From positions 42,745 to 106,744 of the forward strand of contig WQZX01000002.1 of the NCBI GenBank assembly GCA_009780515.1: a stretch of DNA of 64,000 bases, written 5' to 3'. The translations under genes were made by a program, and so were the position numbers. This stretch comes from Nocardioidaceae bacterium (lineage in GTDB: Bacteria > Actinomycetota > Actinomycetes > Propionibacteriales > Nocardioidaceae). The first letter of the stretch is position 1; the number at the start of each line of letters is the position of its first letter. Shown piece by piece: positions 20,498-30,062 of this stretch. Under the pieces are notes generated by a model. It saw nothing but the letters and a program-made list of their open reading frames with translations, was not told the DNA's origin and made no database searches.

Positions 20498-21113
20498 GGC
20501 CGCCCTCCTGGCGGACCGCACCGTCGGGCAGGCGGAGGTCGAGCTGCTCCCCCACCGGCATGGCGTGGCCGCCGCGGCGCACCGCGACCTGGGCGAGCGC
20601 GTCGTCCCACACGGCGGCGACGGCCTCGTCCTCGGCCGGCGCGCCGGTGAAGGTGGCCCGGAGCAGCCAGCGCGGACCGTTGACGCCGACGATGCGGCGC
20701 AGCTGCACGACCTGACCGCCGTCGGGAAGCGTCGCGGGCACCTCGCAGAGCAGCTCGGTGCCGAAGCGGCCCTCGCGCTCGGTCGCGTTGCCGCCGAGAC
20801 GGGAGGCCTCCGCCGCGATCTGGGGCCGGATCTCGCCCCACAGGTCTCCGCCGCGCGGGGCCGCGAACGCACGCAGGTCGACGTCACCCTGCTCGTCGAC
20901 CAGCTGGACGCCGCGGACCTCGCCGCTCTCCTCGTCGTAGTGGACGCGCAGGTCACGCCCGCTGAACGGGGCGATCAGCAGCGAGCCCAGGTCCACACGC
21001 TCGATATCTGCGTCGGGCAGCTCGTCGACGTCGTAGGGACCCGTCGCCTCGACGGTTCCGCCCTGCTCGGTGGTCTCGGTGTCCTGCTCGGTCACAGCCT
21101 CGTCGCTGGTCAC
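20490..21113 (-). CDS. DUF3710 protein
   Basis: 207 aa with an acidic N-terminal tail and the family segments [29 protein letters not shown] [15 protein letters not shown], and [20 protein letters not shown]. Function is unknown, but the gene follows dut in most actinobacteria. GTG start overlapping the dut stop by 4 bp. Confidence 0.88.
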   Translation of the reverse strand: MTSDEAVTEQDTETTEQGGTVEATGPYDVDELPDADIERVDLGSLLIAPFSGRDLRVHYDEESGEVRGVQLVDEQGDVDLRAFAAPRGGDLWGEIRPQIAAEASRLGGNATEREGRFGTELLCEVPATLPDGGQVVQLRRIVGVNGPRWLLRATFTGAPAEDEAVAAVWDDALAQVAVRRGGHAMPVGEQLDLRLPDGAVRQEGGHG

Positions 21114-21598
21114 GATCTCGCCTCTCGATGTCCTCCAGCCGGCGCTCCGCCGACCCCAGTAGAACCGTAACCGCCATCACCACGAACACTCTCGGGAAGG
21201 TCCTCGACCGCGACGAACGAGGCGCGCTCGAACCGCTGCACGACCAGCTGCGCGACCCGGTCGCCGCGGCGCAGCGAGATCGGCTCCACCGGGTCATGGT
21301 TGATGAGGAGGACCTTGATCTCGCCGCGGTAGCCGGCGTCGATCGTGCCGGGGGTGTTCACGATCGAGAGCCCGTGCCTGGCCGCCAGGCCCGAGCGCGG
21401 GTGCACCAGGGCGACGTACCCGTCGGGCAGGGCGATCGCGAGTCCGGTCGGGACCAGCGCCCGCTCGCCGGGCGCGAGGTCGAGGTCGACGGTGGTCACC
21501 AGATCGGCTCCGGCGTCGCCGGGATGGGCGTAGGACGGCAGCGGCAGGTCCGGGTCCAGCCGCTTGACCGCGATCTCCAGAGAGGGACTCAGAGGCAC
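21110..21598 (-). CDS. dut: dUTP diphosphatase
   Basis: 162 aa, the trimeric dUTPase size. It hydrolyses dUTP to dUMP and pyrophosphate, which protects DNA from uracil and supplies dUMP for dTMP. Motifs in order are [35 protein letters not shown] and the C-terminal [10 protein letters not shown] arm that closes over the active site. GTG 21598 gives the expected N-terminus [14 protein letters not shown]. The gene leads the minus-strand set and is divergent from DUF3093 with a 52-bp gap. Confidence 0.95.
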   Translation of the reverse strand: MPLSPSLEIAVKRLDPDLPLPSYAHPGDAGADLVTTVDLDLAPGERALVPTGLAIALPDGYVALVHPRSGLAARHGLSIVNTPGTIDAGYRGEIKVLLINHDPVEPISLRRGDRVAQLVVQRFERASFVAVEDLPESVRGDGGYGSTGVGGAPAGGHREARS

Positions 21599-21650
21599 GC
21601 ACCGAACCCTAACTGCAGCGATGCCGGGGGCGGATGGGATCATTCCCTCC

Positions 21651-22115
21651 GTGAGCAGCACGCCGGAGACGTACCACGAGCGGCTCGGCGTCCCGCTGCG
21701 CTGGTGGGCCCAGGCCACGATGGCCGTCGCCATCATCTGGCTGACCATCGTCGTGGCCGTCCCCGGACCCACCGCCTGGATCGCGGCCGCCGTCGCCTGC
21801 GTCTTCTTCGCCGTCTGCCTCTGGTGGTACGGCGACGCCCGCGTCATCGTCTCCGAGGGCTGGTTCCAGGCCGGCAGGGCCCGCGTCGAGACGTCGTACG
21901 TCGGCGAGGTCGCGGCCCTCGACGCCGAGCAGACCAGCCTGGTGGCCGGCCGGGACGCCGACGTGCGGGCCTACCTCATGATGCGGCCCTACCTCAAGCG
22001 TGCGGTCAGGGTCGAGATCGTCGACCCCGCCGACCCGACGCCGTACTGGCTGGTGAGCTCGCGCCACGCCGACCGCCTGGCCGGCGCGCTGTCCGCCGCT
22101 CGCGCCGACCGCTGA
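21651..22115 (+). CDS. DUF3093 membrane protein
   Basis: 154 aa from GTG 21651. Two adjacent transmembrane helices (about residues 18-55) are followed by a soluble domain with [13 protein letters not shown] and [17 protein letters not shown], typical of DUF3093. The family is actinobacterial, is next to dut in many genomes and has no assigned function. A longer in-frame start lies within the dut promoter and is unlikely. Confidence 0.85.
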   Translation: MSSTPETYHERLGVPLRWWAQATMAVAIIWLTIVVAVPGPTAWIAAAVACVFFAVCLWWYGDARVIVSEGWFQAGRARVETSYVGEVAALDAEQTSLVAGRDADVRAYLMMRPYLKRAVRVEIVDPADPTPYWLVSSRHADRLAGALSAARADR

Positions 22116-22155
22116 CCCGAGACACAACCACCCGGCGAACCACTAGGCTCGCGGC

Positions 22156-22482
22156 ATGGGCAAGAAGAAGAGCAAGGCCAAGTCGAACGACAGCTCCAAG
22201 GTCTGGTCCCTGATGGCAGTCGTCTCGGGTGTCGGCGGGGGCATCGTGGCGAAGAAGCTGCTCAACGTCGGCTGGAAGGCCGCGACCGGCAAGCAGCCCC
22301 CGGAGAATCCGGCCGACCCCGACGTCCAGGTCGCGGAGGCCGTGGCGTGGGCCGTGGCGAGCGGCACCGTCGTCGCGCTGATCAAGATGCTGCTGCAGCG
22401 CCGGGCCGCGAACTACTACCTGAAGTCCACCGGCGAGCTGCCGCCGCCGCTGCGCAAGGACGAGCCGGCCATCAAGGCCTGA
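22156..22482 (+). CDS. DUF4235 membrane protein
   Basis: 108 aa with a lysine-rich start (MGKKKSKAKS) and two hydrophobic segments around residues 17-33 and 58-78, the DUF4235 layout. It could be a small membrane-anchored protein; no function is known. A strong terminator follows the stop. Confidence 0.82.
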   Translation: MGKKKSKAKSNDSSKVWSLMAVVSGVGGGIVAKKLLNVGWKAATGKQPPENPADPDVQVAEAVAWAVASGTVVALIKMLLQRRAANYYLKSTGELPPPLRKDEPAIKA

Positions 22483-22497
22483 CCCCCGAAGTCGACG

Positions 22498-22533
22498 AAG
22501 GCCGGGCGATCCCTCTCGGGATCGCCCGGCCTT
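22498..22533. terminator. Strong 16-bp hairpin terminator
   Basis: AAGGCCGGGCGATCCC (22498-22513) pairs perfectly with 22518-22533 around a TCTC tetraloop. It lies between the convergent DUF4235 and DUF4193 genes and can serve both. Confidence 0.88.
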
Positions 22534-22574
22534 CGCGTTGCACGGTGGCGCCGCGCGCGGCCGGCTCAGGCCGG

Positions 22575-22865
22575 TCAGGCGCAGTCGCGGCAGATCATCC
22601 TCTTCTCGTCGGCGAGCTGCGAGCGGTGGTGGACCAGGAAGCAGCTCATGCAGGTGAACTCGTCCTCCTGCTTGGGCTTGACCTCGACGGCAAGCTCCTC
22701 GTGGGACAGGTCCGCACCCGGCAGCTCGAACGACTCCGCGGCCTCGACCTCGTCCTCGTCGACCTTGCCCGAGTTCTTGTCGTGGCGGCGCGCCTTGAGC
22801 TCTTCGATGCTCTCCTCGGACTGCTCGTCCTCGTTCTTGCGCGGTGCGTCGTAATCGGTCGCCAT
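22575..22865 (-). CDS. DUF4193 zinc-binding protein
   Basis: 96 aa. It has an acidic N-terminus (MATDYDAPRKNEDEQSEES) and a C-terminal knuckle FTCMSCFLVHHRSQLA then MICRDCA, giving four cysteines that should bind zinc. DUF4193 is conserved across actinobacteria; the function is unknown, although RNA polymerase or transcription roles have been suggested for small proteins of this build. Confidence 0.88.
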   Translation of the reverse strand: MATDYDAPRKNEDEQSEESIEELKARRHDKNSGKVDEDEVEAAESFELPGADLSHEELAVEVKPKQEDEFTCMSCFLVHHRSQLADEKRMICRDCA

Positions 22866-22926
22866 GACTTGTCCCTCTCCCTCGTCGGCCCTGGGGTTTC
22901 GCCCTCAGGCAACGGCAGATTGTGCA

Positions 22927-23793
22927 CTATCCGGCATCGGGTCGCGACACCGGTCTCGTCCGGGTTGCCGAACAGCGCGTGGGCGCAGGGTATTCCCCCC
23001 AATCAAGGGCCGAGAAGCCGCACTCCCCGACCAGTGTCGAGAACTCCTCGAAGCCGTGATCGGGGGCACAGATCACGAGGTCGCCGCCACCCGCTCCGCG
23101 GCCGACGGAGAGGCGCGCCCCGGCCAGTCGGGCCACCAGCCCGCCGGCGGCGTAGTCCCACAGGTTGACGCCCTCCTCGACGTACGCATCGGCGTCGCCG
23201 GCGGCCACGTGGCACAGCTCGAGGGCACAGGACCCGTGCCTGCGGATGTCGCGGACCCGGGGCAGCATCCGCGCCACTGCGGCACCCTGGACCGCCCTCA
23301 CCTCGGCGCGGTAGGAGAAGCCGGTGAGGACCAGCCGCTGGCCGAGCGGAGCAGGCCCCCGCACCCCCAGGCGTACGCCGTTGCAGGTGGCGACGCCGCT
23401 GTCGGTGTCGGCCGCGTAGAGGCGGGACTTCGCGACGTCGAGCACCGCTCCCGCGACGACCTCGCCGTCGACCTCTGCGGCGATCGAGACGGAGTACTCG
23501 GGCAGACCGTAGAGGAAGTTCACGGTGCCGTCGATCGGGTCGACGATCCACCGCACCCCACTGGTGCCCGGGACGTCGTCGCCCTCCTCGCCGAGGATGG
23601 CGTCGTCGGACCGGGACAGCCCGAGCCAGAGCCGGATCCGCTCCTCGACGGCCCGGTCGGCCTCGGTCACCACGTCCACGTCGCTGGACTTGGTGGCCGC
23701 GACGCCGACCCGTCCGGCGTACGACTCGACGAGGGCGCCTGCCTCCCGCGCCAGCTCGACCGCGGTGTCGCGGAGCTCGGCAGCCGTCGTCAT
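22927..23793 (-). CDS. Inositol monophosphatase family protein
   Basis: 288 aa. The metal-binding motifs are LGEEGDD (Glu69/Glu70), [12 protein letters not shown] (Asp85, Asp88) and [16 protein letters not shown] near the C-terminus. Mg-dependent family members dephosphorylate inositol phosphates, PAP or related sugars. Actinobacteria make inositol for mycothiol and phosphatidylinositol, which fits. The ATG overlaps the ferrochelatase stop by 4 bp. The C-terminal 20 residues run past the usual family end. Confidence 0.9.
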   Translation of the reverse strand: MTTAAELRDTAVELAREAGALVESYAGRVGVAATKSSDVDVVTEADRAVEERIRLWLGLSRSDDAILGEEGDDVPGTSGVRWIVDPIDGTVNFLYGLPEYSVSIAAEVDGEVVAGAVLDVAKSRLYAADTDSGVATCNGVRLGVRGPAPLGQRLVLTGFSYRAEVRAVQGAAVARMLPRVRDIRRHGSCALELCHVAAGDADAYVEEGVNLWDYAAGGLVARLAGARLSVGRGAGGGDLVICAPDHGFEEFSTLVGECGFSALDWGEYPAPTRCSATRTRPVSRPDAG

Positions 23794-24821
23794 GACCGCG
23801 GGAGGCAGCAGCCGTCGGGGCACCGCCGGCAGGCGCCGCGGGTGGTCGCGCTTGTCGAGACGAGCTCGCGCAGGGCCGCCACGAACCTCGGGTCGGTGCC
23901 GGCCGTGCCGGCGCGGCGGGCCTCGATGCCGAGCTCGCCGGCCGTGGCCATGGCCTCGGTGTCGAGGTCGTAGACGACCTCCATGTGATCGGAGACGAAG
24001 CCGACAGGGACCATCACGACCGCCCGGACACCGTCGGCGGACAGCTCGCGGATGCGGTCGTTGACGTCCGGCTCCAGCCAGGGGGTGCGAGGCGAGCCGG
24101 AGCGGGAGCAGAAGACCAGCTCGTGCTGGCGCGCGACGCCGGTCGCGGTCGCCACGCCGGCGGCGACCCGGGCGGCGACCTCGAGGTGCTGGGCGAGGTA
24201 GCGCCCGCCCTCCGGGCCGCTCTCGTCGTTCATCGCGGTCGGGATGGAGTGGGTGACGAAGAGCAGCCGCGCGTCGTCGCGCACGTCGGCCGGCAGGTCG
24301 TCGAGCGCGTTGACGGTGTGGTCGACCGACGGAGCCACGAAGCCGGGGTGGTCGTAGTAGGCGCCCACCTTGTCGATGGTCAGCTCCGACCCCTCGGGCA
24401 GCCCGGCGAGCGCCTCGTCGAGGTTGTCGAGGTACTGGCGGCAGCTGCTCCACGAGGAGTACGCCGACGTGGTGACGCAGACCGCCCGGCGTACGCCGTC
24501 GGCGGCCATCTGCCGGACGGTATCGCCGAGGTAGGGCTCCCAGTTGCGGTTGCCCCAGTAGACCGGCAGGTCGACGCCGGAGGCCGCCAGGTCGGCCTCC
24601 AACGCCGAGATCAGCGCGCGGTTCTGGTCGTTGATCGGGCTGCGGCCGCCGAACTGGAAGTAGTGGGCGCCGACCTCCTCGAGGCGCTCGCGCGGGATCC
24701 CCCGGCCACGGGTGACGTTCTCCAGGAACGGCATGACGTCCTCGGGCTTCTCGGGCCCGCCGAAGGAGAGCAGCAGGATGGCGTCGTACGGCGGCTGGCT
24801 GGCCGACTGGGCACTCGTCAC
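23790..24821 (-). CDS. hemH: Ferrochelatase (coproporphyrin III type)
   Basis: 343 aa. It inserts Fe2+ into the porphyrin; in actinobacteria the substrate is coproporphyrin III (name cpfC). The N-terminal [24 protein letters not shown] and the catalytic-histidine segment [12 protein letters not shown] are present, as is [17 protein letters not shown]. The C-terminus has cysteines 331, 334, 338 and 339 (CRRCPDGCC), consistent with the [2Fe-2S] cluster of actinobacterial ferrochelatases. GTG start; forms a pair with the downstream inositol phosphatase gene. Confidence 0.95.
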   Translation of the reverse strand: MTSAQSASQPPYDAILLLSFGGPEKPEDVMPFLENVTRGRGIPRERLEEVGAHYFQFGGRSPINDQNRALISALEADLAASGVDLPVYWGNRNWEPYLGDTVRQMAADGVRRAVCVTTSAYSSWSSCRQYLDNLDEALAGLPEGSELTIDKVGAYYDHPGFVAPSVDHTVNALDDLPADVRDDARLLFVTHSIPTAMNDESGPEGGRYLAQHLEVAARVAAGVATATGVARQHELVFCSRSGSPRTPWLEPDVNDRIRELSADGVRAVVMVPVGFVSDHMEVVYDLDTEAMATAGELGIEARRAGTAGTDPRFVAALRELVSTSATTRGACRRCPDGCCLPRS

Positions 24822-24881
24822 GGATCCATCGTAGGGAGGGCCGACGACCGTCGTACGGCCCTGGGGCTAACGTCTGGGTCC

Positions 24882-26204
24882 ATGAGCCGGCCGCGCAGCA
24901 CGCAGACGACCTGGCGCAACTGGTCGGGCCTGGAGCGCGCCGCCGGGATCCGCGTCGCCGAGCCGACGTCGACGGACCAGATCGTCGCCGAGGTACGACG
25001 GGCGCGCGCCACCGGCGAGACGGTGAAGATGGCCGGCACCGGCCACAGCTTCATCGGCATCGCCCGTCCGGAGCACACCCTGCTGCTACCGCAGTCGCTG
25101 TCGGGGATCGTGGCGGTCGACCGCGACGCCATGACGGTCACGGCGCTGGCCGGCACCCGGCTCGCGGACCTCAACAGCGGCCTGGAGACTCTCGGCCTCA
25201 GCCTGCACAACATGGGCGACATCGCCGAGCAGACGCTGGCCGGCGCGATCTCGACCGGCACCCACGGCACCGGCGGCCGCAGGGCCGGGCTGTCCGCGCA
25301 GGTCGTCGGGCTCCAGCTCGTCACCGGCACCGGCGAGGTCCTCACGGCGTCGGCGACCGAGAACGCCGAGGTCCTCGACCTCGCGCGCGTCGGGCTCGGT
25401 GCGCTCGGCGTGCTCACCACGGTGACGTTCGCCGTGGAGCCCCTCTTCCTGCTCCGGGCCGAGGAGCGGCCGATGTCGTGGGCCGACGCGACGGCCGCCT
25501 TCGACGACCTCGTCGCGGGCCACGACCACGTCGACATGTACTGGTTCCCCCACTCCGACCGGATGCTCACCAAGCGCAACACCCGCGTCGGCACGGACCT
25601 CTCGAAGGCCGATCCGCTCCCCCGCTGGCGCGGCCTGCTCGACGACGAGCTGCTGTCGAACACCGTCTTCGGCGCGCAGACCGCGACGCTCAACCACGGA
25701 CCCGCCGCGATCCCCCGCGCCAACCGCCTCGCCGCGCGCCTCCTCGGCCCGCGTACCTACACCGACGTCGCCCACAAGGTCTTCACCTCGCCGCGTCGCG
25801 TCGTCTTCCGCGAGATGGAGTACGCCGTCCCCCGCGCGGCCGGGCTCGAGACGCTCGCCGAGTGTCGGCGGGTGTTCGAGCGCTCGGGGCTGCGGGTGTC
25901 GTTCCCGGTCGAGATCAGGGTCGCTCCGGCCGACGACGTACCGCTGTCGACGGCGTACCAGCGCGACTCGTTCTACCTGGCCTTCCACACGCACCACGCG
26001 GCCGATCACGCGCGCTACTTCGCCTTGATGGAGGAGGTCCTGACGGCGCACGACGGTCGCCCCCACTGGGGCAAGCTGCACACGCGCCAGGCCGACGGGC
26101 TGGCCGGGCTCTATCCGCGGTTCGGCGACTTCCTCGCCCTCCGCGACCGCCTCGACCCCGATCGCGTCCTCGGCAACGCCTACCTCCGCCGGGTCCTCGG
26201 CTGA
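24882..26204 (+). CDS. FAD-linked D-arabinono-1,4-lactone/aldonolactone oxidase
   Basis: 440 aa. The N-terminal FAD-binding PCMH domain carries KMAGTGHSFIGIA and the flavin segment TLAGAISTGTHGTGG, and the C-terminal ALO domain ends with HWGKLHT and FGDFLALRDRLDPDRVLGN. HWGK is the hallmark of aldonolactone oxidases such as L-gulono- or D-arabinono-lactone oxidase. The physiological substrate is open. Its open frame runs upstream into the ferrochelatase region, but the ATG at 24882 matches the family start. Confidence 0.92.
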   Translation: MSRPRSTQTTWRNWSGLERAAGIRVAEPTSTDQIVAEVRRARATGETVKMAGTGHSFIGIARPEHTLLLPQSLSGIVAVDRDAMTVTALAGTRLADLNSGLETLGLSLHNMGDIAEQTLAGAISTGTHGTGGRRAGLSAQVVGLQLVTGTGEVLTASATENAEVLDLARVGLGALGVLTTVTFAVEPLFLLRAEERPMSWADATAAFDDLVAGHDHVDMYWFPHSDRMLTKRNTRVGTDLSKADPLPRWRGLLDDELLSNTVFGAQTATLNHGPAAIPRANRLAARLLGPRTYTDVAHKVFTSPRRVVFREMEYAVPRAAGLETLAECRRVFERSGLRVSFPVEIRVAPADDVPLSTAYQRDSFYLAFHTHHAADHARYFALMEEVLTAHDGRPHWGKLHTRQADGLAGLYPRFGDFLALRDRLDPDRVLGNAYLRRVLG

Positions 26205-26211
26205 GGTCCGG

Positions 26212-27378
26212 CTACCAGCGACCGTTGTCGACGAGGCTGCGGGAGCCGGGCGCGAGCGCGTTGTAGAGCCGGAGCGAGCCGCGACGGCCGAGCTCGGCCC
26301 TCCCGTCCGGGTAGAAGGAGATCACCGAGACCGATGCCGGTGAGAGCTCCATCGCGAAGACGGACGCGAGCCCCGCACCCATCGCATGGGCCACCAGCGT
26401 CTTGATCGGGGTGACGTGCGAGACGACGAGCACGGTCTTCCCGGCGTACGACGACAGGACGCGCCGCAGCCCCGCGAGCACCCGGTCCTCGACCTCGCGG
26501 AAGCTCTCGCCGCCGGGAGGAGCGACGGTCAGCTCGCCGAGCCAGCGGTCGAAGCGCTCTCGGTCGGAGGCCGCGACCTCGCCGAAGGTCATCCCGTCCC
26601 AGTCGCCGAACTCCATCTCGGCGAAGCCGCCCTCCTCGACGACCTCGAGACCGAGCTCGGCCGCGGCGATGTCCGCCGACTCCCGCGTACGGCGGACGGG
26701 CGATGCGACGACGAGCGCCAGCTTGTCGCCGAGCTCGCCGAGCCAGCGCGCGGCCTCCGCGACCTGCTCACGCCCCTCGTCGGAGAGCCCCGGGTTGTCG
26801 CCGCCGAGCCCGCCGGAGAAGCGCTTCGCGGTGGTGTGCTCGGTGACGCCGTGGCGCAGCAGGATCAGCGTGGTGGGGGCGGCCAGCGGCTCGGGCAGCC
26901 CGCGGTAGGGCGCGTCGTCGGCCGGCCCCTGGATCTCCTCCATCAGCGAGTCGACGGGCACGGTCACCCCGGAGCGCGTGCCGTCGAGCGCCTCGTTGAC
27001 CAGCCGGTCGGCGTGGGCGTTCTCGGCCCGCGGCATCCAGGTGTACGTCGTACCGGCCGGTGCGAGCGCGCGTGCCTTCTCGAACAGCGGCTTCATGGCC
27101 GCGTGCTTGACCTTCCACCTGCCCGACATCTGCTCGACGACGAGCTTGGAGTCCATCCGGACCTCGATCGTCGCGCCGGGAGCGAGGTCGCGGGCCAGCT
27201 CGAGCCCGGCGATCAGGCCGGAGTACTCGGCCACGTTGTTGGTGGCCACGCCGATGGCCGTGCCGTCCTCACCGAGGACCGCGCCGGTGGCGGCATCCTT
27301 GAGCACGGCGCCGTACGCCGCCGGCCCCGGGTTGCCGCGCGAGCCCCCGTCGGCCTCGACGACGACCCGTCGGCTCAC
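26212..27378 (-). CDS. Bifunctional RNase H / acid phosphatase
   Basis: 388 aa, a fusion known from actinobacteria (Rv2228c in M. tuberculosis). Residues 1-135 are a type-I-like RNase HI domain with EADGGSRGNPGP (Asp10), NNVAEYSGLI and VRMDSKLVVEQM. Residues about 175-388 are a histidine phosphatase domain beginning ILLRHGVTEH. In the M. tuberculosis homologue the C-terminal part acts as an alpha-ribazole phosphatase for cobalamin. GTG start overlapping the zinc-ribbon stop by 4 bp. Confidence 0.93.
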   Translation of the reverse strand: MSRRVVVEADGGSRGNPGPAAYGAVLKDAATGAVLGEDGTAIGVATNNVAEYSGLIAGLELARDLAPGATIEVRMDSKLVVEQMSGRWKVKHAAMKPLFEKARALAPAGTTYTWMPRAENAHADRLVNEALDGTRSGVTVPVDSLMEEIQGPADDAPYRGLPEPLAAPTTLILLRHGVTEHTTAKRFSGGLGGDNPGLSDEGREQVAEAARWLGELGDKLALVVASPVRRTRESADIAAAELGLEVVEEGGFAEMEFGDWDGMTFGEVAASDRERFDRWLGELTVAPPGGESFREVEDRVLAGLRRVLSSYAGKTVLVVSHVTPIKTLVAHAMGAGLASVFAMELSPASVSVISFYPDGRAELGRRGSLRLYNALAPGSRSLVDNGRW

Positions 27379-28115
27379 AGGCCCGACTCGGCAGTGCGGA
27401 CCAGGATCCGCGTGCACTCCTCACAGCGCACGACGTCGTCCTCGGCCTTGCCGCGGATCGCGCTGATCGCGGCCGGGTCGAGCGTCAGCATGCAGCCCTC
27501 GCAGCGGCGGGCCCTCAGGAGCGCGGCGCCGGAGCCCCTGCTCGCACGGATGCGCTCGTAGAGGGCCAGGAGGTCGTCGGGCACCCCCGCCACGAGCGGG
27601 TCGCGGCCGGAGGCGACCTCGTCCAGGCGCTGCCGAAGCTCGCCCGCCCGCTCGTCGAGAGCAGAGGTCAGCTCCGCGGCTCGACGGTCGATCTCGGCGA
27701 GGTCGGACCTCATCTGCTCGAGGCCCGCCTGGGCGGTCTCCAGCTGCTCCATGACCTCGATCTCCTCGTCCTCGAGCACCGAGATGCGGCGCTCGAGGGT
27801 GGCGAGCTCGTGCTGCATGCGCTCGATGTCCTTGGGGTTCGCGACCTGGCCGGAGTCGATGCGGTCCTGGTCGCGCTTGCGCCGGGCCTTGACCTGCTCG
27901 ACGTCGGCGTCGGCCTTCGTCTGGGCGGCGCTGAGGTCGTCGACGACGATCTGCTGGTCGCGCACCCAGCCGTCGGTCTCGGCGCGCCGCCTGCCCAGCT
28001 CGGCGAGCTCGGCGGCCTCGACCGGATGGGCCAGCTGGTGCTGCAGCTGGGCGACCTGCGAGTCGACGGCCTGCAGGTCCAGGAGGGTCAGCTGCGCGCT
28101 GGGTTCGGCCTTCAT
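27375..28115 (-). CDS. C4-type zinc ribbon, coiled-coil protein (DUF164 family)
   Basis: 246 aa. Residues about 15-175 form a long antiparallel coiled coil rich in Glu, Arg and Leu. The C-terminal zinc ribbon has RRCEGCMLTLDP and VRCEECTRILV. Homologues sit between Nif3 and RNase H genes throughout actinobacteria. The family has been linked to nucleic-acid or flagellar export functions elsewhere, but the role here is unknown. It overlaps its neighbours by 4 bp on both sides, so the three genes are one operon. Confidence 0.9.
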   Translation of the reverse strand: MKAEPSAQLTLLDLQAVDSQVAQLQHQLAHPVEAAELAELGRRRAETDGWVRDQQIVVDDLSAAQTKADADVEQVKARRKRDQDRIDSGQVANPKDIERMQHELATLERRISVLEDEEIEVMEQLETAQAGLEQMRSDLAEIDRRAAELTSALDERAGELRQRLDEVASGRDPLVAGVPDDLLALYERIRASRGSGAALLRARRCEGCMLTLDPAAISAIRGKAEDDVVRCEECTRILVRTAESGL

Positions 28116-29233
28116 AGCCTCATTGTCCAGGGATCGGTGACGAGCTCGCTCACCCGGGTCTCGACGCCGTCGCCGAGCGCCTCGGCGAGGCGAGCGGCCA
28201 CCACCGGCAGCCACGTCGACTCGGCCGCCCAGTGGGCCACGTCGACCAGCGCGGGGCCGTCCTTCTCGACGAACTCCGCGGCCGGGTGGTGGCGCAGGTC
28301 GCTGGTCAGGTAGACATCCACGTCGCTGCTCGCCATGCGGTCGAGCAGGAAGTCGCCGGCTCCTCCGCAGACCGCGACCCTGCGGACCGTCCGCTCCGGG
28401 TCCCCCGCCACGCGTACGCCGTGCGCCGTCTCCGGCAGGACCTCCGCCACGTGCTCGGCGAACTCCCGCAGCGTCGTCGCCTCCACCGTGCCGATGCGCC
28501 CGGTGCCGGTGCTGACGATCCCGGGGTCGGCGATCTCGCTGACGTCGTACGCCGGCTCCTCGTAGGGGTGGGACGCGAGCATCGCGCGCACCACCGATGC
28601 GCGCAGGTGGCGGGGCAGGACGACCTCGACGCGCACCTCCTCGACGGTCTCCATCTGGCCGACGGTGCCGACCATCGGCGAGGAGCCCTCGAGCGGCCGG
28701 AACCTGCCCTCGCCGACCGCCGAGGTGAACGAGGCGTAGTCGTAGTCGCCCACGTGACCCGCCCCGGCGTCTCCCATGGCGGCCCGCACGGGGGCGGCGG
28801 CATCGGTCGGCACGAACACCGTCAGCTTGTCCATCGGCTCGCCCGGCGTCGACAGGATCGGCGTGAGACCGGTCAGCCCGAGCGCCTGCGCCAGCGCCTC
28901 GGAGACACCGGAGACCGCCTGGTCGGCATTGGTGTGCGCGGTCAGCAGCGCACAGCCCGCGCCGGCGAGCGTCGCGAGCGTCCGGCCCTTCGGCGTCGTC
29001 GCCGCGAATCCGTGCACCGGCTTGAGGAACAGCGGGTGGTGGACCACCAGCAGATCGGCCTTCCAGTCCGCGGCCTCCCGCGCCACCTCGGGCGTCGGGT
29101 CGACGGCGAACATGACCTTCTTGACCTGCTGGTCGGGATCGCCGAGCACGAGGCCGACGGCGTCCCACGACTCGGCCGTGGCGGGTGGGTACCACCCGTG
29201 GAGCAGGGCGACGACGTCCTTCAGCTCGGGCAT
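28112..29233 (-). CDS. Nif3-like dinuclear metal centre protein
   Basis: 373 aa, which includes the roughly 100-residue PII-like insertion of the long Nif3 form (about 130-230). Metal ligands include DLLVVHHPLF (two His), LTAHTNADQA and the C-terminal DVAHWAAE. These hexameric proteins resemble GTP cyclohydrolase I fold enzymes; their reaction is not settled. First gene of the Nif3 / zinc-ribbon / RNase H operon. Confidence 0.92.
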   Translation of the reverse strand: MPELKDVVALLHGWYPPATAESWDAVGLVLGDPDQQVKKVMFAVDPTPEVAREAADWKADLLVVHHPLFLKPVHGFAATTPKGRTLATLAGAGCALLTAHTNADQAVSGVSEALAQALGLTGLTPILSTPGEPMDKLTVFVPTDAAAPVRAAMGDAGAGHVGDYDYASFTSAVGEGRFRPLEGSSPMVGTVGQMETVEEVRVEVVLPRHLRASVVRAMLASHPYEEPAYDVSEIADPGIVSTGTGRIGTVEATTLREFAEHVAEVLPETAHGVRVAGDPERTVRRVAVCGGAGDFLLDRMASSDVDVYLTSDLRHHPAAEFVEKDGPALVDVAHWAAESTWLPVVAARLAEALGDGVETRVSELVTDPWTMRL

Positions 29234-29272
29234 GGACGCAACCCTAGTGGCGGGTGCCCCCTGCGGAGGCCC

Positions 29273-29602
29273 TCACTCCTTCCGGAGCTGCTCCTCGAGG
29301 GCCCGGGCCACGGACCCGGCGGACTCACGCGTGAGGACCAGTCGCGGCTGCGGGCTCTCGGCCGGCTCGATCACCACCCACTCCACCGCGTCCCCGACGT
29401 GCCGACCGCGGCAGACCACGAGGTCGGTCGCCTCCAGCGAGGCCGACGCGGGAACGAACCGGTCGCGCGCCAGCACCACCGGCACCAGCGACGCCTCGCC
29501 GTGGTGGTAGCGATCCTCGGGATGGTCGGACTCACGGTGGTCACGCACGCACCAGGACGGGCACTCCTCGACCAGCCAGGTCGGCCTGGTTGTTCCGTCC
29601 AC
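29273..29602 (-). CDS. Small DUF6907-like protein
   Basis: 109 aa from GTG 29602. The N-terminal ECPSWCVRDHRESDHPEDRYHH pattern, with two Cys and several His, resembles the DUF6907 family of actinobacteria and suggests metal binding. The remainder is a beta-rich domain (LVVCRGRHVGDAVEWVVIE). Function unknown. Such proteins are often encoded beside XRE-type regulators, as here with the divergent gene at 29771. Confidence 0.62.
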   Translation of the reverse strand: MDGTTRPTWLVEECPSWCVRDHRESDHPEDRYHHGEASLVPVVLARDRFVPASASLEATDLVVCRGRHVGDAVEWVVIEPAESPQPRLVLTRESAGSVARALEEQLRKE

Positions 29603-29721
29603 GGTGCCTCCGGTGCCCGAGCTCGTCAGCGCATCACCGGGCAATCTAGGCACCCGCGCCGACACCCGACACGGTGATCGGCCGGTTATCCACAGCTCGC
29701 CCGATGCGCCCGACGTATTCC

Positions 29722-29733
29722 CATACCAGTATG
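29722..29733. promoter_or_regulatory. CATAC-CA-GTATG palindrome before the XRE gene
   Basis: The short inverted repeat CATACCAGTATG lies 38 bp before the GTG of the XRE-type gene in locally AT-rich sequence and could be its own operator. A perfect DnaA-box-like TTATCCACA lies just upstream at 29686-29694. Confidence 0.35.
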
Positions 29734-29770
29734 TCCACTCCTCGGCGGGAGCGACACCACGCTTGGTCTC

Positions 29771-30052
29771 GTGTCCCGCCGCTCGTCCCCGCCGACCCTC
29801 GCGCAGTACGCCAGGGAGCTCGGCCTCAACCTGCGCCGCGCTCGGGAGGCGCGCGGGCTCAGCCAGGAGCGGGTCGCCCAGATCGCGGGCGTCTCCGCCT
29901 TCACCTACTTCAAGTTCGAGAAGGGCGAGTCCAGGCCCGGGACGCCGCTGAATCCCCAGCTGCGCACCCTCCTGGCCCTGAGCCAGGCCCTCGGGGTCCG
30001 GCTGGTCGAGATCCTTCCCGCGGATGAGCCGGACGTGACCGCCGGCCGCTGA
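29771..30052 (+). CDS. XRE-family HTH regulator
   Basis: 93 aa. A five-helix XRE domain fills residues 20-80, with [20 protein letters not shown] and FTYFKFEKGESRPG as the HTH core. A GTG start at 29771 gives a plausible N-terminus (MSRRSSPPTLAQYAREL). It is divergent from the DUF6907-like gene, 168 bp away, and may control both. No target is known. Confidence 0.82.
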   Translation: MSRRSSPPTLAQYARELGLNLRRAREARGLSQERVAQIAGVSAFTYFKFEKGESRPGTPLNPQLRTLLALSQALGVRLVEILPADEPDVTAGR

Positions 30053-30062
30053 CCCTGACCGG

